Below are positions 26,635 to 36,701 of a stretch of DNA of 64,000 nt, in pieces. Position 1 is the first letter of the stretch; every line of letters starts with the position of its first letter. Origin of the DNA: Rhodococcus sp. P-2 (GTDB lineage Bacteria; Actinomycetota; Actinomycetes; Mycobacteriales; Mycobacteriaceae); assembly GCF_016598535.1 (NCBI RefSeq), contig NZ_CP066779.1, positions 5,578,053-5,642,052 of the forward strand, in the 5' to 3' direction. The notes below the pieces were generated by a model, which saw nothing but the letters and a program-made list of their open reading frames with translations, had not been told where the DNA came from and searched no databases. The position numbers and the translations under genes are program-made.

Positions 26635-26805
26635 ACAGGCGCTCCAGTTCTCGGCCGTTCGACCACGGACCGGGTTGGCGTCGAGGACGACATGGCTTGA
26701 CCGCGCATATTCGAATGACCCTCGACCTACCCCACGCTACTCGCTTCGGCGCACCGGTTTGTACCAATTTCTGCCCGCGCGACAATCCCCGTCGAGCAGG
26801 ATAGA

Positions 26806-26854
26806 ACTACTGCACGCGGCAATTTCCGTGCAGGATTCGATTTCGTGCAGTAGT
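26806..26854. promoter_or_regulatory. inverted repeat upstream of the DDN-like gene
   Basis: ACTACTGCACG (26806-26816) and CGTGCAGTAGT (26844-26854) are perfect inverted copies 27 bases apart, and CGTGCAG occurs a third time at 26827-26833. The downstream copy lies 20 bases before the GTG start. It could be an operator or a leader hairpin. Confidence 0.45.
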
Positions 26855-26873
26855 CGATACGAAAGGGCTTCTT

Positions 26874-27218
26874 GTGAACACTTTCCAACGTGTGTCCGCC
26901 GCCGTGAACGTAGTGGTCCAACCACTGATCGGTGCCCCGATAGTGGGCAAGCTTCTCGGCCGTTCGATGACCGTCATCACCTATGTCGGTCGCAAGTCGG
27001 GACGCACCTTCAGCGCGCCCGTCTCCTACAAGCGCAAGGGCGACCATGTGACGATCGGCGTTGCCATGCCGGACAAGAAGAGTTGGTGGCGCAATTTCTA
27101 TCCGGAACAAGGACCGATCATTCTCCAACTGGACGGTATCGATCGCCCGGGTGAGGCACTCGCACACCGAAAAGGAAAGGGCGTCCACGTCTCGGTCGAA
27201 CTCGCTCCCGTCGACTGA
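26874..27218 (+). CDS. DDN-like (deazaflavin/F420-dependent nitroreductase family) oxidoreductase
   Basis: The 114-residue protein matches the small split-barrel family that includes Ddn: TVITYVGRKSGRTFSAPVSY, GDHVTIGVAMPDKKSWWRNF and the closing beta strands. Members use F420H2 to reduce quinones and nitro compounds, and several belong to the DosR regulon in mycobacteria. The GTG start has AAAGGG eight bases upstream. It lies next to the dosRS-like pair, suggesting a part in the hypoxic response (inference). Confidence 0.82.
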   Translation: MNTFQRVSAAVNVVVQPLIGAPIVGKLLGRSMTVITYVGRKSGRTFSAPVSYKRKGDHVTIGVAMPDKKSWWRNFYPEQGPIILQLDGIDRPGEALAHRKGKGVHVSVELAPVD

Positions 27219-27301
27219 ACGAATCGAACCGCCACCGGCGCAATCACATTCAGCTCACACCCACCACGTGGTGACATCGGGGTGATTCAGATCTCGTGAC
27301 G

Positions 27302-27320
27302 GTCGGGACCTTTGACTCTG
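27302..27320 (+). promoter_or_regulatory. DosR-box-like site 1 upstream of dosR
   Basis: GTCGGGACCTTTGACTCTG resembles the mycobacterial DosR consensus (GGGACTTTAGTCCC type) with a strong left half (GGGAC). It lies 133 bases before the regulator start. Confidence 0.5.
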
Positions 27321-27392
27321 TGCAATCGGCACCCGGTCTCGCACCCTTCGACGCGGGTTTCTTGTCGACCATCGGTCGGACAACCCGATCCT

Positions 27393-27411
27393 GTCGGGAC
27401 ATTACCGTCCG
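27393..27411 (+). promoter_or_regulatory. DosR-box-like site 2 upstream of dosR
   Basis: GTCGGGACATTACCGTCCG has GGGAC and an imperfect right half CGTCC, 42 bases before the start of dosR. Together with site 1 it suggests autoregulation. Confidence 0.45.
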
Positions 27412-27452
27412 GTAACATCGATGGCAGGCGTGAGCTGGAAGAGGTGACCACC

Positions 27453-28184
27453 GTGACGATCGGCATCTATCTGGTCGACGACCACGAGATCGTTCGTCGT
27501 GGATTGGCAGACCTGTTGAATCGGGTATCGGGATTCAATGTCGTGGGCGAGGCGTCGTGTGTTCGCGAAGCCTCGACCGGCATACCCGCATGCCGACCCG
27601 ACGTGGTTGTCATGGACGTCAGGCTTCCCGACGGCAGCGGTGTGGAACTGTGCCGAGAACTGGCGTCGACCTATCCGGAAGCGGCCACCTTGATGCTCAC
27701 GTCGTATTCCGACGACGACGCCCTCCTCGACGCCATGATCGCGGGCGCACGCGGATTCGTCCTCAAGAACATCCGCGGCCACGACCTGGTTTCGGCGATC
27801 CGTACGGTCGCCACCGGCAAATCCCTGTTGAACACTCAGGCAGTCATCGGTTTGGTTCGGCGCATCCGATCCGAGCAGGAGTCGGGCACTGCGGCAGCAC
27901 TGTTGACCGATCAGGAACTGTTGATCTTCGAGTTGATCGGCAAGGGGCTGAGCAATCGAGAGATCAGCACGCACGCGGAGCTCTCGGAGAAGACAGTCAA
28001 GAACTACGTCTCCCGCATCCTCGAAAAACTGGGTCTCGAGCGTCGAACTCAGGCTGCAGTTCTGGCGACAAAGCTTCGTGCGGGCACTGCTCACCCGGAT
28101 CCTTCCGGACAGGCGACCACTCACTTGCTGACTCCGTCAGGTTCGCCATTCTCCGCCACTACGGGCACACACCATGCCAGGTAG
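27453..28184 (+). CDS. dosR: DosR/DevR-like response regulator (NarL/LuxR type)
   Basis: The 243-residue regulator has a receiver domain with DDHE near its start, the phospho-acceptor Asp in VVVMDVRLPDG, the switch Thr/Ser in MLTSYSDD and Lys in FVLKNIRG. A LuxR helix-turn-helix follows (LTDQELLIFELIGKGLSNREI, then VKNYVSRILEKLGL). MLTSYSDDDA and the AGARGF stretch are close to mycobacterial DevR. GTG 27453 has AGAGG eight bases upstream. The stop overlaps the start of the kinase gene by 11 bases, so the two are translationally coupled. Confidence 0.9.
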   Translation: MTIGIYLVDDHEIVRRGLADLLNRVSGFNVVGEASCVREASTGIPACRPDVVVMDVRLPDGSGVELCRELASTYPEAATLMLTSYSDDDALLDAMIAGARGFVLKNIRGHDLVSAIRTVATGKSLLNTQAVIGLVRRIRSEQESGTAAALLTDQELLIFELIGKGLSNREISTHAELSEKTVKNYVSRILEKLGLERRTQAAVLATKLRAGTAHPDPSGQATTHLLTPSGSPFSATTGTHHAR

Positions 28185-29874
28185 CCGCGACGCGCTCATG
28201 CTCAGCCTTTTCGGCGACATCGCCGGAAGCGCCGAGGCGACTGCCCTCAACCCGACCGCGATTCCCAAGCTGCTCAGTGCCGTATTGACTGTCGGATCCA
28301 CCCTCGAGCTCGACGAAACCCTGCAACAAATTGTCGACGTCGCGCGCCATCTCCTCGAAGCGGACTACGGTGCGCTCGGCGTGAAGTCCCCCGACGGACG
28401 CTTGTCGCGATTCATCCACTCCGGTTTGGATCAGGGGCAGGTCGCCGAGATCGGGCATCTTCCAGAAGGTCACGGACTACTGGGCCTGGTCGTTCAAGAA
28501 CCGTGTCCCGTTCGAACCGAGCGCATTTCCTCGCATCCGTCCTCGGCGGGGTTTCCAGCCAATCACCCTCCGATGGATACGTTTCTCGGAGTTCCGATCT
28601 TCGTCAGGGGCGAGGTGTTCGGAAGCATCTACCTCGCGGACAGTTCGGACCGGACTGCATTCGACGACCGCGACGAGGCCGTACTCCAGATCTTGGCAAA
28701 CGCTGCGAGCATCGCCATCGACAATGCGCGCCTGTTCGAGGAATCCCGGACGCGAGAAGCCTGGCTCAAAGCCGTCGCCGCCGTCAACGCGCGTCTGCTC
28801 AGCGGCGGATCGCGCGACGAGACGCTGGCCGAACTCGTACGCACGACGCGCCATCTCACCGACGGCAATCTGGTGTGCATAATTCGCTACGACTTGGGCA
28901 GAGAGCCAGTAGTTCACGTCGCGGACGCTGCCGATTCCCAGCCTTTCACGGCGACCGGCTCAGCCGTCGATCTGTCCGGGACCGTGATCGACGACGCTGC
29001 GCGCAGTCGTCGACCGATCTCTGCCTTACGTGGCAGTTCCGTTCCGGCGCTGAATGTTTCCGGCGACGATTCGGTGGTCGCGCTCCCCCTCTCCGGAACC
29101 TCGTTCGGCGGCGGCGTTCTGTTCGCGTCACGCCGCAGCGACCGCCCGTGGGGCGCCGAGGAGATCGAGCAACTGACGGCAATGGCAGACATCGCTTCTG
29201 TCACTGTCGAATTCGCCGAACAGCAACGGAAAGAAAGACTGGTCGACGTCCTCGAAGATCGCGACCGAATCGCGCGCGATCTCCACGACCACGTCATTCA
29301 ACAGCTGTTCGCCACTGGATTGAGCCTACAAGGGGTATTGCAACGTCCAGGTGACGAGAACACCGTTCGAACCGTATTGGACACCTCTGTCGATCAACTC
29401 GATCGAACAGTCCGTGAAATCCGCACCGCAGTCTTCGACCTTCACACGAGCGAGATGTCTACTCCCACAAGCCTGCGGCGCCGCTTACTCGACGCGGTCA
29501 ACGGTCTGTCCGGCCACTCGTCGATCACTCCCAGCGTCACCTTTGAAGGAACCATCGACAGTTCCGTCCCGGCTCGACTCGCCCCGCACGCCGAAGCCGT
29601 TGTGCGCGAAGGTTTGAGCAACGCACTGCGACATGCTCATGCCGATGCCATCGACGTCACCATCCGGGCCACCGAGGAACTTGTCATCAGCATCGTCGAC
29701 GACGGCGTGGGTATCGACCAGGCAACCAGAATCCACGGTCTCGACAACCTGTCGACCCGCGCCCGTCAGTGCGGAGGCTCGAGCAACATCACCAGCGAGA
29801 ACGGTGTCACCGAACTGGTGTGGCGGGTTCCGCTGAGCCCCAGGCGAAGTCCGATACCAAGCTCTGGCCGTTGA
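28174..29874 (+). CDS. dosS: DosS/DevS-like sensor histidine kinase with two GAF domains
   Basis: The 566-residue kinase has GAF-A (about 50-195), GAF-B (about 205-350), a HisKA_3 dimerisation helix with DRIARDLHDHVIQQLF and an HATPase domain (EGLSNALRHAHAD, DDGVGID). GAF-A keeps SAGFPANHPPMDTFLG; its His131 aligns with the haem ligand His149 of M. tuberculosis DosS (SIGFPPYHPPMRTFLG). It is therefore predicted to bind haem and sense oxygen, redox, NO or CO in the cytoplasm and to phosphorylate the co-transcribed DosR. Length is close to the mycobacterial family. Confidence 0.92.
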   Translation: MPGSRDALMLSLFGDIAGSAEATALNPTAIPKLLSAVLTVGSTLELDETLQQIVDVARHLLEADYGALGVKSPDGRLSRFIHSGLDQGQVAEIGHLPEGHGLLGLVVQEPCPVRTERISSHPSSAGFPANHPPMDTFLGVPIFVRGEVFGSIYLADSSDRTAFDDRDEAVLQILANAASIAIDNARLFEESRTREAWLKAVAAVNARLLSGGSRDETLAELVRTTRHLTDGNLVCIIRYDLGREPVVHVADAADSQPFTATGSAVDLSGTVIDDAARSRRPISALRGSSVPALNVSGDDSVVALPLSGTSFGGGVLFASRRSDRPWGAEEIEQLTAMADIASVTVEFAEQQRKERLVDVLEDRDRIARDLHDHVIQQLFATGLSLQGVLQRPGDENTVRTVLDTSVDQLDRTVREIRTAVFDLHTSEMSTPTSLRRRLLDAVNGLSGHSSITPSVTFEGTIDSSVPARLAPHAEAVVREGLSNALRHAHADAIDVTIRATEELVISIVDDGVGIDQATRIHGLDNLSTRARQCGGSSNITSENGVTELVWRVPLSPRRSPIPSSGR

Positions 29875-29877
29875 GCG

Positions 29878-30264
29878 TCAGAGCGGATCCAGTTGGGCCT
29901 TGAGCAGGCAGAACTCGTTGCCTTCCGGATCGGCCAGGACATGCCACTGTTCCTGACCTGTCTGGCCGATGTCGGCCGGGCGCGCACCAAGAGCCAGTAG
30001 GCGTTCGAGTTCGGCTTCCTGATCGCGGTCGGTGGCGTTGACATCGATATGCAGGCGGGGCTTACCCTTCTCCGGCTCGTCTCTACGACTGAGGATGATC
30101 GTGGGCTGTGGACCGCCGAACCCTTCGCGTGGGCCGATCTCCAACGAACCGTCGTCCATTCGATCGAGCACGACGAAGTCCAGGACCTCGCACCAGAACC
30201 GGCCCAGCACCTCGGGTTCCCGGCAACCGAGCACCAGTTCACTGATACGACATGCCATGACCAT
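29878..30264 (-). CDS. VOC-family (glyoxalase-like) protein
   Basis: The protein begins MVMACRISELVLGCRE and contains LGRFWCEVLDFVVL, PRLHIDVNATDRD and HVLADPEGNEFCLL, the beta-alpha-beta-beta-beta modules of the glyoxalase-like domain. Metal-binding His and Glu are at HIDV and NEFC. The substrate is unknown. ATG 30264 is chosen by homology to the family start, though the frame is open to 30315. It is convergent with dosS (3 bases apart) and divergent from ctaD. Confidence 0.8.
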   Translation of the reverse strand: MVMACRISELVLGCREPEVLGRFWCEVLDFVVLDRMDDGSLEIGPREGFGGPQPTIILSRRDEPEKGKPRLHIDVNATDRDQEAELERLLALGARPADIGQTGQEQWHVLADPEGNEFCLLKAQLDPL

Positions 30265-30346
30265 CTCGCTTTCTTTCCGCCCGTGAAGACAACTCTCTCG
30301 ACCGTACCGGACCACGTGATCTACGCCATGCCGCCCTGTCCGATCC

Positions 30347-30365
30347 TCGGGACCTTTTCCCCTCG
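30347..30365 (+). promoter_or_regulatory. DosR-box-like site upstream of ctaD
   Basis: TCGGGACCTTTTCCCCTCG has a GGGAC left half and a CCCC right half around an AT-rich centre, close to the DosR consensus. It lies 95 bases before ctaD and 83 bases before the divergent VOC gene. Confidence 0.55.
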
Positions 30366-30401
30366 CCCGAGGTCGTAACCGCCACGATCATTGCGTTTAT
30401 G

Positions 30402-30416
30402 TTCCACAGTCCCAAG
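30402..30416 (-). promoter_or_regulatory. second DosR-box-like site before ctaD
   Basis: On the minus strand this reads CTTGGGACTGTGGAA, again with GGGACT and a purine/pyrimidine-rich centre. It is 45-60 bases before the ctaD start, the usual activator position for DosR. Confidence 0.4.
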
Positions 30417-30459
30417 CATTCTCGGTATGTCGTCACGTCGATGCGCGTAGGCGACCGTC

Positions 30460-32202
30460 GTGGTTGATCTCGCACCCCGGCCGGTCGACGAAGTTGATAT
30501 CCACATCGGCGCCACTCCCCGAACCGCTCCGAAGGGTTCGAAACTGGTCGAGATCCTCAGGACCACCGATCACAAGATGATCGGCCTGATGTACATCGTG
30601 ACATCGTTCGCGTTCTTCCTGATCGGCGGGTTGATGGCGCTGCTCATGCGGATGGAATTGACCGTTCCGGGAATGCAATTCCTGTCCAACGAGCAGTACA
30701 ACCAGTTGTTCACCATGCACGGCACGATCATGCTCCTGCTGTACGCGACGCCGGTCTTCTTCGGATTCGCCAACTACCTCATGCCACTGCAGATCGGCTC
30801 GCCGGACGTGTGTTTCCCGCGACTCAATGCCTTCAGCTACTGGTTGTACCTCTTCGGCGGCCTGATCGCCTCCGCCGGATTCGTAACACCCGGTGGTGCG
30901 GCAGATTTCGGCTGGACCGCCTACGTGCCGCTCACCAGCGAACTCCACTCCCCCGGCATGGGCGCCGACCTGTGGATCATCGGTCTCGCTCTCGGCGGCG
31001 TCGGCACCATCCTCGGCGCAGTCAACATCGTTTCGACGATCGTCTGCCTGCGCGCCCCCGGTATGACGATGTTCCGCATGCCGATCTTCACATGGAATGC
31101 GCTGGTCGCCAGCATGCTGATCCTTCTCGTTTTCCCGCTGCTCGCTGCTGCCTTGATCGGATTGTGGGTGGACCGGCACCTGGGAGCGCACCTGTTCGAC
31201 CCCGCCACCGGTGGAGTCATGTTGTGGCAGCACCTGTTCTGGTTCTTCGGCCATCCCGAGGTCTACATTCTTGCACTGCCCTTCTTCGGCATAGTCTCCG
31301 AGATCTTCCCCGTCTTCAGCCGCAAGCCGATCTTCGGATACACCGGATTGGTCTACGCAACACTGGGAATTGCAGCACTGTCGATCGCTGTGTGGGCGCA
31401 CCACATGTATGCAACCGGCGCCGTTCTCCTCCCGTACTTCTCGTTCATGACCTTCCTGATCGCAGTTCCGACCGGCGTCAAGTTCTTCAACTGGATCGGC
31501 ACGATGTGGAAGGGACAGTTGACCTTCGAGTCCCCGATGTTGTTCTCCGTCGGGTTCCTGGTCACATTCTTGTTCGGCGGACTCTCCGGCGTCATCCTTG
31601 CCAGCCCGCCCTTGGACTTTCATGTCACCGACTCGTACTTTGTTGTCGCGCATTTCCATTACGTCCTCTTCGGAACAATCGCGTTCGCGACATACGCCGG
31701 AATCTATTTCTGGTTCCCGAAAATGACCGGCCGGATGTTGGACGAGAAGCTCGCCAAGATCCACTTCTGGTTGACTCTGATCGGCTTTCACGCGACATTT
31801 CTCGTCCAGCATTGGCTCGGCGCTCAGGGTATGCCTCGGCGGTACGCGGACTACCTGCCGTCGGACAATTTCACTCTTCTCAACACGATCTCGACCGTCG
31901 GCGCATTTGTGCTCGGAGCCTCGACGATTCCATTCATCTGGAACGTTTTCAAGAGCTACCGGTACGGCCGAATTGTGACAGTCGACGATCCTTGGGGCTT
32001 CGGAAACTCGCTCGAATGGGCGACGTCCTGCCCACCACCACGGCACAACTTCACCGAACTCCCCCGAATCCGCAGTGAGCGGCCGGCATTCGAACTGCAC
32101 TACCCCCACATGGTCGAACGAATGCGCGACGAGGCGCATGTCGGACTGCTTGGCCACAAGTCGGTTTCCGACGTAAGAACTGAGGTGAAACAACATGAAT
32201 GA
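30460..32202 (+). CDS. ctaD: cytochrome c oxidase subunit I
   Basis: The 580-residue protein has the complete haem-copper oxidase core: [15 protein letters not shown] with a haem a ligand, [15 protein letters not shown] with the CuB His and cross-linked Tyr, AHHMYATG, and [10 protein letters not shown] with the haem ligands, over twelve membrane segments. It reduces oxygen to water in the plasma membrane. No ctaC or ctaE is nearby. It sits between DosRS and a universal stress protein with DosR-like boxes upstream, so it is probably an alternative copy for low oxygen (inference). GTG 30460 is the first in-frame start. Confidence 0.95.
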   Translation: MVDLAPRPVDEVDIHIGATPRTAPKGSKLVEILRTTDHKMIGLMYIVTSFAFFLIGGLMALLMRMELTVPGMQFLSNEQYNQLFTMHGTIMLLLYATPVFFGFANYLMPLQIGSPDVCFPRLNAFSYWLYLFGGLIASAGFVTPGGAADFGWTAYVPLTSELHSPGMGADLWIIGLALGGVGTILGAVNIVSTIVCLRAPGMTMFRMPIFTWNALVASMLILLVFPLLAAALIGLWVDRHLGAHLFDPATGGVMLWQHLFWFFGHPEVYILALPFFGIVSEIFPVFSRKPIFGYTGLVYATLGIAALSIAVWAHHMYATGAVLLPYFSFMTFLIAVPTGVKFFNWIGTMWKGQLTFESPMLFSVGFLVTFLFGGLSGVILASPPLDFHVTDSYFVVAHFHYVLFGTIAFATYAGIYFWFPKMTGRMLDEKLAKIHFWLTLIGFHATFLVQHWLGAQGMPRRYADYLPSDNFTLLNTISTVGAFVLGASTIPFIWNVFKSYRYGRIVTVDDPWGFGNSLEWATSCPPPRHNFTELPRIRSERPAFELHYPHMVERMRDEAHVGLLGHKSVSDVRTEVKQHE

Positions 32203-32446
32203 CGGCACGAAGTACCGAGCCTGGGCAGAAGATCAGCAACACGAACGCCGAGCGAAACCCGGCCATCTTCTCGCGCCGTTGCTCGTGCTCATGTTCGCGG
32301 TCACGACGCTGGTGTGGTTGCCCTTGACGACTGCCGCATGCTCGATAGTCGTCGCAGGATTGCTGTTCGGCACTGTCCTGCAAGCCAGTTCGCATTCGAC
32401 AGACACAGCTCGAGGAGTTCACGATGAAGCCCGAACTATCGACTGA
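32195..32446 (+). CDS. small two-helix membrane protein, possible oxidase accessory subunit
   Basis: The 83-residue protein has a charged N-terminus ([16 protein letters not shown]) and two helices ([20 protein letters not shown] and [16 protein letters not shown]). It overlaps ctaD by eight bases and the universal stress gene by 23, so all three are coupled. Actinobacterial oxidases have a small subunit IV (CtaF) with more helices; this is not a clear match, and an assembly or accessory role is only suggested by position. Confidence 0.6.
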   Translation: MNDGTKYRAWAEDQQHERRAKPGHLLAPLLVLMFAVTTLVWLPLTTAACSIVVAGLLFGTVLQASSHSTDTARGVHDEARTID

Positions 32447-33245
32447 CCTCATCACCTCCGAGTGGTCCGCAAACGGAGCGGTCGTCGTGTGCATCGACGG
32501 ATCCCCTCTGCGCCATGACGTGATCACGTGGGCGGCCGAGTTCGCGCATCGCCACAATCTCTGGATGCGAATTGTTTTCGCAGCTCCGATCACCACCGAT
32601 CCGAACACCTCGGCGTCACCGACCGGCCTGTTCATGGAAGCCATTCAGATCGCCGAGTCGGTGTCGCCAGATCTTCGGATCCGGACCGATCTGATCTCCG
32701 GGGAGAACACCGCAATTCTCACCGCGCTGACCGCTGAGGCCGCCTTGATCGTCACACCACAGGACGATCTCGCTGCCCCTGCCCCGAGGTGTTCGTTCGC
32801 AAAAGTCGGAAGACCGCGTGAAAGCATCGCTGCGGCAGCCTTGCCCGTTGTCGTCGGTTTGGACGGAAGCGCCCACAGTGAAAGCGCTTTGGCTATTGCA
32901 TTCAAAGAAGCAGAGGCAGCGAACACCGAACTGGTCGTCGTGCACGCCGCCCCGCCAGAGGGCGAACTGCGTCGAGACTTCGCATCCGGGCACGCGCCCC
33001 AGCACTCGACGCCGTTGACGTGGCAACTATCGGGTTGGGCCACGCTCTACCCTGGCGTCGCCATCCGTCAGATCGAGTTCGACGGCCCCTCAGTTGCCAT
33101 TCTTGAACAACTCTCTACCGAGGCAAGGCTTCTCGTCGTGGGTCGGCGTGGGCGAGGTTCGTTCGACGACGCCGGTCTCGGCACCACAAGCAGCACGATG
33201 ATTCGAAACGCTCATTGCCCGGTCATCGTTGCGAGCGAAGTCTGA
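32424..33245 (+). CDS. universal stress protein with two UspA domains
   Basis: The 273-residue protein has two tandem Usp domains. The first starts AVVVCIDGSPLRHDVITWA. The second starts VVVGLDGSAHSESALAIAF and ends with the ATP-binding pattern VGRRGRGSFDD with TSSTMIRNAHCPVIV. Many tandem Usps are DosR-regulon members in mycobacteria. It overlaps the small membrane protein gene upstream and is the last gene of the putative hypoxia operon. Confidence 0.9.
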   Translation: MKPELSTDLITSEWSANGAVVVCIDGSPLRHDVITWAAEFAHRHNLWMRIVFAAPITTDPNTSASPTGLFMEAIQIAESVSPDLRIRTDLISGENTAILTALTAEAALIVTPQDDLAAPAPRCSFAKVGRPRESIAAAALPVVVGLDGSAHSESALAIAFKEAEAANTELVVVHAAPPEGELRRDFASGHAPQHSTPLTWQLSGWATLYPGVAIRQIEFDGPSVAILEQLSTEARLLVVGRRGRGSFDDAGLGTTSSTMIRNAHCPVIVASEV

Positions 33246-33360
33246 ATCAGATCCTCACCCGGTCAGAAGCCGTAGCTGTGGATGGGTGCGAGCTGACCGT
33301 ACACCGCTGGTACCAGCGCAAATTGATCGGCCACACGACCACGCTATCGTGTGCAGAAGC

Positions 33361-33399
33361 GACGGCGCCCCGCGAGAACAAAGCTCGCGGGGCGCCGTC
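33361..33399. terminator. bidirectional terminator between usp and katG
   Basis: GACGGCGCCCCGCGAG and CTCGCGGGGCGCCGTC form a perfect 16-bp stem with a seven-base loop, between two convergent genes. T-tracts are weak on both sides. Confidence 0.8.
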
Positions 33400-33414
33400 G
33401 GTTAATCGGCTGGA

Positions 33415-35673
<2,259 letters not shown>

Positions 35674-36117
35674 TCACGGGTGTGATCGCAAACTCTGAGT
35701 TGTCGAACAGTCGGCACACAGGCCCCAGTAAATGACCTCGGCTTCATCGAGGACGAAGCCGTTGCGCGCCGACGGCGTCAAACACGGTGCCTCTCCGACT
35801 GCGCAGTCGACATCGGCAACGACCCCGCAGGACCGGCAGACGACGTGATGGTGGTTGTCGCCGACGCGGGACTCGTACAGCGCCACCGATCCGGACGGTT
35901 GGATCCGCCGTATCAGCCCGGCGTCGGTGAGAGCGTGCAACACGTCGTAGACCGCCTGCCGAGATACCCCCGGCAGAACTGCCCGCACAGCATCGAAAAT
36001 CGTCTCGGTGGCTGCATGTGGGCGTGCATGCACAACCTCGAGCACCGTGACTCTGGGACGAGTCACGCGAAGCTCAGCGTTACGCAGTTGGGCTGCATAA
36101 TCCGGCGTCGAAGGCAC
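35674..36117 (-). CDS. furA: FurA-type peroxide/iron-responsive repressor
   Basis: The 147-residue Fur-family protein has the winged-helix (LRVTRPRVTVLEVVHARPH, GVSRQAVYDVLHALTDAGL) and metal sites HHHVVCRSCGVVADVDC and CADCSTT. In actinobacteria FurA represses its own operon with katG and is released by peroxide. GTG 36117 is chosen to match the family N-terminus; GGAAAG directly abuts it, so translation may be leaderless as in other furA genes. The frame upstream is open but not coding. Confidence 0.92.
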   Translation of the reverse strand: MPSTPDYAAQLRNAELRVTRPRVTVLEVVHARPHAATETIFDAVRAVLPGVSRQAVYDVLHALTDAGLIRRIQPSGSVALYESRVGDNHHHVVCRSCGVVADVDCAVGEAPCLTPSARNGFVLDEAEVIYWGLCADCSTTQSLRSHP

Positions 36118-36365
36118 CTTTCCACTATTGCGCAATCTTCTGGACTGAACCCAGACTTTCGCGAAAATCATCGCTGACAGGGCCCTCCCGACCGATTCGT
36201 CCGTGCTAGGAGTGAGCCGGATTCCTCGCTTTTTCTGGCGCCCCCACAGCGCCTTCAGGCGTGTTGCGCGTCGGCGCGTCCTGCTGCGTGGTTCCACAAA
36301 CTACGACAATCTCCCCTTCGTCCAACTACCGTTAAAGAGAGAATCCGCCGAGGTCAGGAGTGATC

Positions 36366-36674
36366 GTGCCCAAACTGGAGATCAAGAGGAAGTCAGAACT
36401 CTCACGGCAGGAAGTCGCCGACCGACTCATCGCCCTCGGCCAAGCCCTCGCCAGTGGATCGGAAGTGGAGCTGGGGTCGGGTGGGGACTCGATCGAAATC
36501 AGTGTTCCGGAACAGGTTCGGTGGGAACTCGAGATCGAAGTCGACGGCAACGAAGTCGAGATAGAAATCGAGATTCACTGGCGCGACGACCCTCAGGAAG
36601 AATCAGAAGTGAAGTCTCCGACGCCCGCCAAAGCAGTTCGTCGCAGCCGACCGCGCAAGAGCACTGCGAAGTAA
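36366..36674 (+). CDS. amphi-Trp domain protein
   Basis: The 102-residue protein has an N-terminal basic strand (LEIKRKSELSRQEVADRL), a helix, then strands with SIEISVPEQVRWELEIEVDG and EIEIEIHW, as in the amphi-Trp domain. A Lys/Arg-rich tail (AVRRSRPRKSTAK) follows. The function of the family is unknown; the tail might bind nucleic acid. GTG 36366 has AGGAG six bases upstream; GTG 36360 is an alternative. Confidence 0.72.
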   Translation: MPKLEIKRKSELSRQEVADRLIALGQALASGSEVELGSGGDSIEISVPEQVRWELEIEVDGNEVEIEIEIHWRDDPQEESEVKSPTPAKAVRRSRPRKSTAK

Positions 36675-36701
36675 CTCGTCGCGAACACGGTTGTCAGGTG
36701 G

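Noticed and set aside
30433..32208. A 591-codon frame on the minus strand opposite ctaD
   Set aside because: Antisense shadow of a membrane protein gene: the Glu/Asp/Arg/His-rich translation is the expected complement of hydrophobic codons.
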